Origin: Bacteroidales bacterium
GTDB lineage: Bacteria; Bacteroidota; Bacteroidia; Bacteroidales; P3
NCBI GenBank assembly: GCA_017550405.1
Contig: JAFZPH010000005.1
Coordinates: forward strand, 17,685 to 81,684
Direction: 5' to 3'
DNA: 64,000 bases
Shown here in pieces: positions 7,445-15,549 of this stretch. The position numbers were made by a program, and so were the translations under genes. The notes beneath the pieces are model-generated. The model had not been told where the DNA came from. It was given only the letters and a program-made list of their open reading frames with translations, and searched no databases. The stretch's first letter is position 1, and every line of letters starts with the position of its first letter.

Positions 7445-10144
7445 CTAAAACAGCGATGTCTGGGTTCCTTCGGCAAAGCCTTCACGCTCCTCCTCCACCT
7501 CATTCAGTTCCTCGGCTGTCGGCTCCTCTTCGGGCTCAGGCTCGGGCTCGGCACCGGGCTCCAGCCACTTGAATTCCTTCACCATGCTGGTGGTCACGCG
7601 TTTGCCCTTGGCCTTGTAGCCCTTCACCGCAATAAACTCGTCCACATTGATGTCCTCTTCCAGAATCTTCTTGCCCGACGCCTCGTCATAGCTGACATGC
7701 AGATTGGGGTAGGTGTCGAGGCTGTAGGACACCAGCAGGTCGCCCTCGTCGATGAAAGGCAGCTTCTTGTCGCTGTCCTCGGGCTGGAAACGTTTCAGGT
7801 AGTAGCTGCCCGTCTCCCCCTCGCGATAAAGCGCCGTGACAATCATGCGGGTGTTGAACTTGCGGATCTCTATCATGTCATCGTCGAAGTGGGTACTCAA
7901 ATCCTGCCCCGTGAGGCGCATATAGCCCGACTGGGTGAGGGTGAACACCCTGTCCCTGCCCGAGAAACGCCCCAGCGAGTCGCCTGCACCGTTCACATTC
8001 AGCCGCCTCACTGTGGGGTCGAACCATATCTCGCGGGCTTCGAGGGTGGAGACCCCCTCCCCTTTCTTGGTGATGTTACGCACAGCGTTGCGGGTCAATA
8101 TATTACCCATGGCCTTGCGTCCCTTGATGGCAAGCTTGGCAAAGTCGAAGTCGAAGCTCACCTTTTTCAGTTTCGCCTTGGTGGCATGGTGCACCGTGAT
8201 GACCTCCGCCTCGCCATTGGGATTGGCGGTGAAATAGAGTATCTTGGTGCCCTTGGTGCCCTGCGTCAGGTTATACTCGGTGTCGCGCGTCACACCTACC
8301 ACGGCGAAGCGCTTCACAAAGGCGTAGCCCATGGCTCCGTCGCGGTACACCATGTTGTACACCGTGCGGTCGTCCCTCTTGCGGAACAGGCCGATGTGCA
8401 GCAGCTCCTTGCATTGGGGTGACCCTACAAAGGCCTTTTCCTGCACCTTGGTGACCAACATGGTGCCGTCGGTGCGGAACACGATGATGTCGTCCATCCT
8501 GGAGCAGTCGAAGGCATACTCGGCTCCTTCGTCCTTCTTCATTCCCGTGCCGACAAAGCCTGTGGCCATGTTGACATACAGCTTCTCGTTGGCCACAGCC
8601 ACATTGGCTGCCTGGATGTCCTCGAAATTGCGTATCTCGGTTTTCCGCTCGCGGCCCTTGCCGTAGGTCTCGAGAATATGCTGGAAATAGTGGATGGCGT
8701 ATTCGGTGAGGTGTGCCAAGTGGTTTTTGGTCTCCTCGATGTCCATGTCGATGTTGGCAATCTCCTGTTCGGCCTTCTTGATGTCGAACTTGGAGATTTT
8801 GCGCACAGGCTTTTCGCACAGTTTCAGCACGTGGTCACGCGTTATCTCCTTGCGGAACAGCGACCGATAGGGGTCGAATCCACGCTCGATGCCGGTCACC
8901 TGGTCCTCCCATGTGTCGAAGTCGCGACGCTCCAGCACCTTGTATATGCCCTTCTCGAAGAATATCTTCTCCAACGACACCCAGTGCCAGCGGTCTTCCA
9001 GCTCGGTCAGCAGTATCTCCAGTTCCTGCCGGAGGAGGTCCTTTGTGCGGAAGGTGGAATGCCGCAGGATGTCGCTCGCGGTCATGAAGACGGGTTTGTT
9101 GTCCACAATCACACATGTCTGCGGCGAGAAGGTTATCTGGCAGTTGGTGAACGCATACAGGGCATCCATCGTCTGGTCGGGCGATATGCCCGAGGGCAGG
9201 TAGCACACTATCTCCACCTCGGCGGCGGTGTTGTCGTCCACCTTCTTTATCTTGATTTTCTCTTTCTCGTTGGCCTTCAGAATGCTGTCAATCAACACAT
9301 CGGTGGTCACCGAATAAGGTATCTCAGTGATGACGATGGCCTTCCGCTTCTCGTCGTAGTGCATCTTGGCACGGATGCGCAGACGGCCGCCCAGTGCGCC
9401 GTCATTGTATTTGGACACGTCGATAAGACCGCCCGTGGGAAAGTCGGGGTATATCTCAAACGGCTCGTCCTTCAGCACGCATATCGAGGCTTCTATCAGC
9501 TCGCAGAAATTGTAAGGCAGTATATTCGAGGTGAGTGTGACGGCGATGCCCTTGGTGCCCTGCGACAGCAGTAGCGGGAACTTGATAGGCAGTGTCACCG
9601 GCTCCTGTTTGCGGCCGTCGTAACTCGGTTTCCATTGTGTGGTTTTGGGATTGAACACCACCTCCTTGGCGAACTTGGAGAGGCGTGCCTCGATATAACG
9701 GCCGGCAGCAGCGCCGTCGCCCGTCAGTATGTTGCCCCAGTTACCCTGGCAGTCCACCAGCAGGTTTTTCTGCCCCATCTTCACCAGCGCGTCGTTGATG
9801 GAACCGTCGCCGTGGGGATGGTACAACATCGTCGTACCCACGATATTGGCCACTTTGGTGAAACGCCCGTCGTCGGTCTCTTTCATGGCGTGGAGAATAC
9901 GCCGCTGCACAGGCTTCAGGCCGTCATCGATGTCCGGCACCGAACGGTCGAGGATGACATCGGAAGCATAGTCAATCCAGTAGTCGCGGAACATACCGTT
10001 GAGCGACAATGTAGTACCCTCGCCGGCGGGCTCGTCGGCCTCGGATGCGGGGGGCTGAACAGTCTCGTCAGCTTCAATATCCTGTAGTTCACTGCTTTCA
10101 GCAGCATTGTCCTGTTCTTCAGGGGTCAGATGCTCTTCGTCCAT
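7445..10144 (-). CDS. parC: DNA topoisomerase IV subunit A (GyrA/ParC family)
   Basis: An 899-residue type IIA topoisomerase A subunit that breaks and rejoins DNA with its B-subunit partner, which is not in the window. An acidic N-terminal extension of about 45 residues precedes the winged-helix core (DYASDVILDRSVPDIDDGLKPVQRR). The active-site tyrosine is Y150 in AAAGRYIEARL. The C-terminal half is a beta-pinwheel-like domain without a clear GyrA box, which favours topoisomerase IV over gyrase. The tail is strongly acidic (Glu/Pro rich) and ends QTSLF. A TATCTTTGC promoter core lies 17-25 bases before the start. The gene heads a run with a glycosyltransferase and hflX. Confidence 0.93.
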   Translation of the reverse strand: MDEEHLTPEEQDNAAESSELQDIEADETVQPPASEADEPAGEGTTLSLNGMFRDYWIDYASDVILDRSVPDIDDGLKPVQRRILHAMKETDDGRFTKVANIVGTTMLYHPHGDGSINDALVKMGQKNLLVDCQGNWGNILTGDGAAAGRYIEARLSKFAKEVVFNPKTTQWKPSYDGRKQEPVTLPIKFPLLLSQGTKGIAVTLTSNILPYNFCELIEASICVLKDEPFEIYPDFPTGGLIDVSKYNDGALGGRLRIRAKMHYDEKRKAIVITEIPYSVTTDVLIDSILKANEKEKIKIKKVDDNTAAEVEIVCYLPSGISPDQTMDALYAFTNCQITFSPQTCVIVDNKPVFMTASDILRHSTFRTKDLLRQELEILLTELEDRWHWVSLEKIFFEKGIYKVLERRDFDTWEDQVTGIERGFDPYRSLFRKEITRDHVLKLCEKPVRKISKFDIKKAEQEIANIDMDIEETKNHLAHLTEYAIHYFQHILETYGKGRERKTEIRNFEDIQAANVAVANEKLYVNMATGFVGTGMKKDEGAEYAFDCSRMDDIIVFRTDGTMLVTKVQEKAFVGSPQCKELLHIGLFRKRDDRTVYNMVYRDGAMGYAFVKRFAVVGVTRDTEYNLTQGTKGTKILYFTANPNGEAEVITVHHATKAKLKKVSFDFDFAKLAIKGRKAMGNILTRNAVRNITKKGEGVSTLEAREIWFDPTVRRLNVNGAGDSLGRFSGRDRVFTLTQSGYMRLTGQDLSTHFDDDMIEIRKFNTRMIVTALYREGETGSYYLKRFQPEDSDKKLPFIDEGDLLVSYSLDTYPNLHVSYDEASGKKILEEDINVDEFIAVKGYKAKGKRVTTSMVKEFKWLEPGAEPEPEPEEEPTAEELNEVEEEREGFAEGTQTSLF

Positions 10145-10160
10145 AATACACTTTTAAAAT

Positions 10161-10169
10161 GCAAAGATA
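10161..10169 (-). promoter_or_regulatory. Promoter core of parC
   Basis: TATCTTTGC on the minus strand, 17-25 bases upstream of the parC start. No clear -33 TTTG was recognised. Confidence 0.5.
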
Positions 10170-10450
10170 CATATTATTTCCGACATTCTCGCCCTGTGAG
10201 GCGACAAATTATAAACAACTTTACTCACACCACGACACAACGCACTCATCTACAACTCTTACCACTCGCAGTGCACAACACACCACTAACTCCCTTCAAT
10301 ACCGCATCGAGTAAACATAATTCCACTCTCATTTTCCGTTACCTTGACGGATAACGATGCTATAAGGATGCAATAAGGAGCGGATATTGAACGACGCTTC
10401 AGGGTCTGAAGTGCGAATCGGCTACCAACGGCGGTCAAGACTGATGGCAG
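10170..10450. other. Intergenic region between parC and ygiQ
   Basis: About 280 bases upstream of parC and downstream of ygiQ (both on the minus strand). No convincing gene was seen. It holds one copy of a dispersed element (10331-10396, listed separately) and no clear rho-independent terminator for ygiQ. Confidence 0.6.
10331..10396 (+). repeat. Dispersed intergenic element A, copy 1
   Basis: The core TGACGGATAACGAT is followed by TATAAGGATGCAATAAGG and ATATTGAACGACG, preceded by CATTTTCCGT. The same ordered blocks occur at 31190-31254 and 49923-49986 in the same orientation. This is the most divergent copy. Confidence 0.7.
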
Positions 10451-12346
10451 TCAACGGCGGGGAGGTCGGCCGGGCATTGGCTTGGTGAAACCAAGCAGTT
10501 TCGGGATATAGGCGTCGAGATGATGGTTGTGCAGCGCCTGTCGGATGGCCGCCTGGCACTCTTTTTTGTAGTAGAAGAACATCAGGTTCTGGGCTTTCTT
10601 CTCGTCGGGGGTGGTGGCGACATAGACGGGCTGCATGGTGGTGGGGTCGATGCCGGTGTAGTACATCTCGGTGCTGAGGGTCATGGGGGTTGGAGTGAAA
10701 TCCTGTATCTGCTCCAAACGGTAGCCGAGCCGCTTCATTTCGACGGCGAGGTCGGCCATGTCCTTCAACTGACAGCCCGGGTGGGAGCTGATGAAGTACG
10801 GGATGAGCTGGTATTTGAGACCCGCCTGCCGACAGACTTCATCGAATCGGCTCTTGGTTTCGAGAAAGAGATTGAACTTCGGCTTACGCATGAGCGACAG
10901 GACCTTATCGCTTGTATGCTCAGGTGCCACTTTAAGTCGTCCGCTGACGTGGTGCAGCACCACATGGCGGAAATAGTCCCAGCCGCCGTTCTGCTCGGTG
11001 AAGAGGTCGCAGCGGATGCCGCTGCCTATATATACATGCTTGATGCCAGGCAGGGCGGCGACCTTGCGGTAGAGGTCGACGAGCGGACGGTGGTCGGCAT
11101 GCAGGTTGCGGCAGAGGGTGGGCATGGAGCAGCTGTAGCGCGAACAGCGGCGGCACAGGTCGGGGTTCTTCCCTTTCATGCGCCACATGTTTGCCGAGGG
11201 ACCGCCGAGGTCGGTGATGACGCCGTTGAAGTCGTCGCGCTCCACGATGGCCTTCACCTCGCGGAGAATAGAGGCCTCGCTGCGACTGGCTATCTGTTTG
11301 CCTTGGTGCGCCGAAATGGTGCAGAAGGAACAACCGCCGAAGCATCCGCGGTGGATGTTCACAGAGTTCTTAATCATCTCATAAGCTGGGATGGTGCCGC
11401 GTTTTTTGTACTTGGGGTGTGGCAGGCGGAGGTAAGGCAGGTCGAAGCTGGCGTCAATCTCGTCGGTGGTCATGGGAGGCTCGGGCGGGTTGACGACAAC
11501 AAGGCTGTCGCCGTGCCGCTGTACGAGGGTAGCACATTCTATCTTGTTGCTTTCCAGCTCGATGATGCGGTAGTTGTCAGCCTCGGCGCGCTTGCTGCGC
11601 TGGCACTCCTCAAAGGAGTGCAGCTCGATAATCTGGCCCCCATCAGCTATCGGAGTACTCGGAGTATTCTGAGTACTCTGATTATTCAGATTACTCCGAT
11701 TATTCTGAGTACTCTGATTATTCTGGCAGCCAAGCGTGGTTCGATAGGCCACCTGCGGAAGATGGTGGAGGGCTTCCACAGGCTGGCCTTCGTCCAGCAG
11801 GCGGGCAATCTTGAGGGTGGTGCGCTCGCCCATGCCGTAGTTGAGCAGGTCGGCGGGGGTGTCCATCAAGATGCTGGGAAACAGACGGTCGTCCCAATAG
11901 TCGTAGTGGGCCAGGCGGCGCATCGAGGCTTCGATGCCGGCAATGATTACCGGCACATCGGGATACAACTGCTTGAGGATGCGGCTATAGACGTATGTGG
12001 CGCGGTCGGGACGGAAACCCGACTGGCCACCTGGGGTGTAGGCATCGTCGTGGCGCAGACGGCGGGCGGCGGTGTAGTGGTTCACCATGCTGTCCATGGC
12101 TCCGCTGGTGACACCGAAGAACAGTCGCGGCTTGCCGAACTTGCGGAAGTCGCGCAGGTCGTCGCGCCAGTTGGGCTGCGGGATGACCGCCACAAGGTAG
12201 CCTGCAGCCTCTAAGGTCCTGCCTATAACGGCGGTGCCAAAAGCCGGGTGGTCGATATAGGCGTCGCCGGTGACAAGCACCACGTCCACCGTCTCCCATC
12301 CAAGGCGCTTTACCTCCTCCAACGTTATGGGCAAGAAATGACTCAT
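10451..12346 (-). CDS. YgiQ family radical SAM protein
   Basis: A 631-residue member of the YgiQ (UPF0313) family, radical S-adenosylmethionine proteins of unknown reaction. The 4Fe-4S binding motif CX3CX2C is present as CFGGCSFC near residues 335-342, in the typical context NIHRGCFGG. The N-terminal half (VVLVTGDAYIDHPAFG) and the GGPSANMWRMKG segment with its cysteine-rich CRRCSRYSC stretch are family hallmarks. Oddity: residues of about 207-231 are a low-complexity run (QNNQST QNNRSN LNNQST QNTPST) encoded by four 18-base repeats, inserted where the family normally has a short linker. The gene follows an outer-membrane protein gene by 12 bases. Confidence 0.92.
   Translation of the reverse strand: MSHFLPITLEEVKRLGWETVDVVLVTGDAYIDHPAFGTAVIGRTLEAAGYLVAVIPQPNWRDDLRDFRKFGKPRLFFGVTSGAMDSMVNHYTAARRLRHDDAYTPGGQSGFRPDRATYVYSRILKQLYPDVPVIIAGIEASMRRLAHYDYWDDRLFPSILMDTPADLLNYGMGERTTLKIARLLDEGQPVEALHHLPQVAYRTTLGCQNNQSTQNNRSNLNNQSTQNTPSTPIADGGQIIELHSFEECQRSKRAEADNYRIIELESNKIECATLVQRHGDSLVVVNPPEPPMTTDEIDASFDLPYLRLPHPKYKKRGTIPAYEMIKNSVNIHRGCFGGCSFCTISAHQGKQIASRSEASILREVKAIVERDDFNGVITDLGGPSANMWRMKGKNPDLCRRCSRYSCSMPTLCRNLHADHRPLVDLYRKVAALPGIKHVYIGSGIRCDLFTEQNGGWDYFRHVVLHHVSGRLKVAPEHTSDKVLSLMRKPKFNLFLETKSRFDEVCRQAGLKYQLIPYFISSHPGCQLKDMADLAVEMKRLGYRLEQIQDFTPTPMTLSTEMYYTGIDPTTMQPVYVATTPDEKKAQNLMFFYYKKECQAAIRQALHNHHLDAYIPKLLGFTKPMPGRPPRR
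11652..11725. repeat. In-frame 18-base tandem repeat within ygiQ
   Basis: About four degenerate 18-base units built from the words AGTACTC, GATTATTC and GAGTATTC encode a six-residue Asn/Gln/Ser/Thr repeat. AGTACT is palindromic, so hairpins are possible. Confidence 0.85.
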
Positions 12347-12358
12347 TCAGTACTTCAA

Positions 12359-13075
12359 CTATAGGTCGAAATGAACACCCAATCCGATACTTAATTTCTC
12401 GTAGTTAAAATAGTTGTTATCTGGCCAGTCGTTAAGAAAGGCATAGCCTGCATTGAACGAGATTTTTATCGATTGCCAACCGATACGAGCCACGAATTGG
12501 GGCTGGAGCAACAGATGGGAGCTGTTTAAACGCTGGTCAAACTTCTTCGTACCGTCAGCCTGCACTAGGTTCTTCTCAAAATTCGGATACAGCATGCCGC
12601 CTTTAAAGCCGAAGCCGAAATCGAACACGCCGCTGAGCAGATTCACCCAACCCAGGTTCACCTGACCAAAATACAGGTTGTAGTGGCCATTCACCCTATA
12701 GTACGAGGCATCCTTGATGGGCGAGTTATGTACCGAGGAGCCGTAGCCATAGCCCACATAACCCTCAAGCACAGCATTTTCACCCATAGCGAGGAATCCG
12801 CCACCCGCACCCTGGACATGATAGGCATTGGTGTTGGAGAGATTGGTAGCGACCTGTAGCCCGACATGGTTGAAGGGAGCATAGGAGAAGGTGGCATTGA
12901 GCGCGGGAGCACCCATCAATGGTGCTGTCATGGAGAACGTGGCATCAACTTCCATCTCGCCCTTCTCGTGCAGCAGCGGGATGTCGACATTGTGGGGGTG
13001 GTAGATAACGCATGAGCCGAACAATGTGGTGAGCAACAGCGGTAAGACCACTCGAATCATACTAGTTTGCTTCAT
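12359..13075 (-). CDS. Outer-membrane lipoprotein/beta-barrel-like protein
   Basis: A 238-residue protein starting at the ATG at 13075 (MKQTSMIRVVLPLLLTTLFGSC); an upstream extension in the same frame lacks a signal and is rejected. The signal peptide ends in a plausible lipobox (LFGSC). The mature part alternates polar and aromatic residues with many Gly/Asn turns (EVDATFSM, LNATFSYAPFNHVGLQV, EGYVGYGYGSS, YNLYFGQVNLGWVN, ISFNAGYAF) and ends in a terminal strand (LSIGLGVHFDL) typical of outer-membrane barrels. No specific family was recognised. It has its own promoter core and probably drives ygiQ, 12 bases downstream. Confidence 0.7.
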   Translation of the reverse strand: MKQTSMIRVVLPLLLTTLFGSCVIYHPHNVDIPLLHEKGEMEVDATFSMTAPLMGAPALNATFSYAPFNHVGLQVATNLSNTNAYHVQGAGGGFLAMGENAVLEGYVGYGYGSSVHNSPIKDASYYRVNGHYNLYFGQVNLGWVNLLSGVFDFGFGFKGGMLYPNFEKNLVQADGTKKFDQRLNSSHLLLQPQFVARIGWQSIKISFNAGYAFLNDWPDNNYFNYEKLSIGLGVHFDL

Positions 13076-13101
13076 AATAGTGTAGTATTTTAGATTAGTG
13101 T

Positions 13102-13136
13102 GCAAATTTACATATTTTTTCAGACATACACACAAA
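13102..13136 (-). promoter_or_regulatory. Promoter upstream of the 12359-13075 gene
   Basis: On the minus strand TTTG (about 13136-13133) is followed, about 22 bases on, by TAAATTTGC (13110-13102), 27 bases before the start codon. This fits the Bacteroidota -33/-7 pattern. Confidence 0.55.
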
Positions 13137-13264
13137 CAAATGATAAAAAAGAATATACTGTACGAATAATCATGGATTTAGCGGCAATCCATCCGCCAAC
13201 AAAAGATGACAATTCGCGTGATGATTGAGCGTAACGACACGGAAAATGCATTTCTCCCGAATTG

Positions 13265-13437
13265 GTGTTGGGGGTACAGGCTTCCAGCCTGTCTGGGGGT
13301 ACAGGCTACTAGCCTGTACTACGGGCGAGGCGCCCGTGCTCCTAACGGGCAAGATGCCCATACTCCTGACGGGCAGGATGCCCGTACTCCTGACGGGCAG
13401 GATGCCCGTACTCCCTAACGGGCGAGGCGCCCGTGCT
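13265..13437. repeat. Cluster of palindromic repeats (ACGGGC..GCCCGT, ACAGGC..GCCTGT)
   Basis: Two copies of a palindrome of the form ACAGGCT-N-AGCCTGT (13275-13291 and 13301-13317) are followed by five near-identical units with a 24-25 base period from 13321. Each unit contains ACGGGC-N5-GCCCGT, a six-base stem. On the minus strand one frame reads as TGILPV-type peptide repeats, but no start, signal or product is evident. The cluster ends at the stop codon of the S41 protease gene (13441) and could act as a terminator or mRNA 3'-end protection. Confidence 0.85.
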
Positions 13438-13440
13438 CCA

Positions 13441-14733
13441 TCAGAATTTGGAGATGTAGTTGAATGCGGCGTCGAGCTGGGGCCGGAAGCTGCCGTCATG
13501 GTCTTTGCGGAGGACTTGCTGGTCGGGGGTGTGGCCTATGCCTTCGGTGATTTGTCCATTGATACGGGCTTCGAAGGTGGAGGTATAGATATAGTGACCT
13601 GCGAAAGTACGACCGTCGCCGAAGGGTCCGCCATAGTTGAGGTTGATGTCGGTGTAGGGTTGCAGGGGGCTGTTGGCTCCGTAGGTGCGTTCGCCAATGG
13701 TGTAGACAGTCGAGAGGGCGGTTTTGGCACAGAAGGGTTCTATCTCGCCCATGCTGATGGAGTTGATGTCGCAGAGGATGACGTAGGGGATGCGCTCGGC
13801 GGTAATGTCGCGGTAGTATTTCTTGTTAGGATTGATGTAGTAGGGTGCCCACTGGGAGTATTCGAGACGTCCGGGACCTTCTTTGTAGCGGGTCTGCATG
13901 ACCTCGACAGGATGGTTGAGGAAGGAGCCGATGAGGTAGTCGAGGTCGTCCTGATAGCCGCCAGAGTTGCCACGGTTGTCGAGGATGATACCCGCCAGTT
14001 GTTCGCGGGGGGTGTCGGTGATGGCGCGAAGCCAGTGGTCGAGGAGTTGTGCGCCGTCACCGGCCGAAGTGCCATCGCCAAGGCTGCGGATGATTGGGGT
14101 GAAGGCGGCCATGGACTGCCAGAGATAGGGTACTCGACGACCATCGGGCAACTGGAAGAGGATGTAGTGGTAGGTGACATTGGACGAGATGGCCTCCTCA
14201 TAGAAAGAGAAAGTGCCCGACTCATGGGCGAGGACGGTATAGCCTTCGGACTCGATAGCGTCGAGGAAGGAGGAGATGGACTTCTTCTCGTCGGTGTGGA
14301 GTTCGATAAAATAATCGCGTTGACTGACTTCTCTCCTACCCGGCTGGATTAAAACTAATTTGCCTGAATCGGCCGGATAGGGATGTATGTTCTGGATGAC
14401 GACGGACATGTGGTGGTCCGTCATGTTGCTGAAGATGCCGTAGTAAAGGTCGTAGAGGTCGTCGAAACGGACGCTGTCGCCTTTGGCATGACGCTGGTCA
14501 AGAGCCTGGAAACGGGGAAGGAAGCGATTGTAGACAGCATCCCAGTCGGTGGTATCGACATCCCAAAAGGCATAGCCCGTGCTGATGCTCTTCCAAATGA
14601 AGGTAAACTGTTCTTCGTAGGTGTTGTAGGCCAGTTTATGGCTCTCGCCGATATAGGGGACATAGTCCGACTCCTTGCGGCAGGAACAAAACAGCAGGGT
14701 GATGGCGGCTGATATGAGAAGTGTCTTTTTCAT
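13441..14733 (-). CDS. S41 family peptidase, lipoprotein
   Basis: A 430-residue predicted C-terminal-processing-type serine protease of family S41. The signal peptide ends with lipobox FCSC (Cys18), so it is probably anchored in a membrane facing the periplasm or cell surface. The S41 core is visible as GIILDNRGNSGGYQDDLDYL (about residues 247-266) and the nucleophile region VILCDINSISMGE (about 315-327), in which the second Ser is the likely nucleophile. A C-terminal INGQITEGIGHTPDQ segment matches the family's usual end. No PDZ domain was recognised. The start overlaps the stop of the upstream barrel gene by four bases, so the two form one unit. Substrate unknown. Confidence 0.85.
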   Translation of the reverse strand: MKKTLLISAAITLLFCSCRKESDYVPYIGESHKLAYNTYEEQFTFIWKSISTGYAFWDVDTTDWDAVYNRFLPRFQALDQRHAKGDSVRFDDLYDLYYGIFSNMTDHHMSVVIQNIHPYPADSGKLVLIQPGRREVSQRDYFIELHTDEKKSISSFLDAIESEGYTVLAHESGTFSFYEEAISSNVTYHYILFQLPDGRRVPYLWQSMAAFTPIIRSLGDGTSAGDGAQLLDHWLRAITDTPREQLAGIILDNRGNSGGYQDDLDYLIGSFLNHPVEVMQTRYKEGPGRLEYSQWAPYYINPNKKYYRDITAERIPYVILCDINSISMGEIEPFCAKTALSTVYTIGERTYGANSPLQPYTDINLNYGGPFGDGRTFAGHYIYTSTFEARINGQITEGIGHTPDQQVLRKDHDGSFRPQLDAAFNYISKF

Positions 14734-15416
14734 TGTTGTTCTTTTTTGGTGAATTGATATGAAATGCCAAGGGTGACGGAAAGGGTGTTGAGATAGCGGT
14801 AATCCTGGAGATTGAGGTATCCCTTGTGATGGCTGAGGAGGTCGTAGTAATAAAGTGCATCGAGACTGAGGGCGATGTTGTCAGCCAGTGTATAGCTGAG
14901 TGCCACACCGCCGGAGAGACCGGCATTGAAGCGACGGTCCTCGCGGGTGAAGTCACGACGCTCGTTGAAATCGACGAAGAAGACATAGTAGTCGGACATG
15001 GTGTAGGTGGTGCCGCTGACACGTTGCCCCATCCAATAGCCACAATAACCTCCCAGCAGGAGATGCCCTTTGAGCTTGGAGCCCCCGAAAGAGAAGTCGA
15101 CCATGAGGGGCAGGGTGAGATAGGTGTTGCGATGATCGGTGTGGACCGGAGAGAGGTAGTTGAGGTGGCGCTGCAGGCGGTGGTTGCGTTGCATGAGGCT
15201 GAGGTCGGCACGGAGGGAGAGCCAGGGATTGATGGTATAACGTCCGTTGATGCCTAAATCAAATCCGCACAGACTACTGTAGGTCTCGTCGACCCGGTCG
15301 GCATGAGAACGAGTGATGGAGGTGCTGTTCGCTCCCCCATGGACACCCAAGGACCACTGGGCTACAGCCGTTTGCTGCAGTAAGCAGAGGAGAAAAAGGA
15401 ATAAAATACGTTTCAT
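14730..15416 (-). CDS. PorT-like outer-membrane beta-barrel protein
   Basis: A 228-residue protein starting at the ATG at 15416 (MKRILFLFLLCLLQQTAVAQWSLGVHGG); the longer upstream frame overlaps the pgk terminator and is not credible. The signal peptide is cut near AVAQ. The mature sequence is made of alternating strands ending in aromatic residues (LSLRADLSLMQR, LMVDFSFGGSK, GGVALSYTLADN, LSVTLGISYQF), typical of the outer-membrane beta-barrel family (OMP_b-brl/PorT-like) of Bacteroidota. It is translationally coupled to the S41 protease gene (four-base overlap), suggesting a shared envelope role. Confidence 0.75.
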   Translation of the reverse strand: MKRILFLFLLCLLQQTAVAQWSLGVHGGANSTSITRSHADRVDETYSSLCGFDLGINGRYTINPWLSLRADLSLMQRNHRLQRHLNYLSPVHTDHRNTYLTLPLMVDFSFGGSKLKGHLLLGGYCGYWMGQRVSGTTYTMSDYYVFFVDFNERRDFTREDRRFNAGLSGGVALSYTLADNIALSLDALYYYDLLSHHKGYLNLQDYRYLNTLSVTLGISYQFTKKEQQ

Positions 15417-15500
15417 AGGAAAAAGTGAATGATGTATGATTGCATTGATTGATCCTGAGAACAGTTTAAATGGTGGTTTGTCCCACCTTGAATGTCCGAT

Positions 15501-15536
15501 AAAAAAAGTGCAGCTGGAGGACTTCCAGCTGCACTT
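15501..15536 (-). terminator. Rho-independent terminator after pgk
   Basis: A perfect 12-base stem (15506-15517 / 15525-15536, arms AAGTGCAGCTGG and CCAGCTGCACTT) with a 7-base loop is followed on the minus strand by seven T residues. It lies 14 bases past the pgk stop. Confidence 0.9.
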
Positions 15537-15549
15537 ATGAAAAAGACAC

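Noticed and set aside
10520..12214. 564-codon plus-strand frame opposite ygiQ
   Set aside because: Antisense shadow of a recognised radical-SAM gene with its iron-sulfur motif.
13320..13437. CRISPR-like spacing in the ACGGGC..GCCCGT array
   Set aside because: The units abut with no unique spacers of 26-40 bases and no cas genes are present; it is a tandem palindromic repeat.
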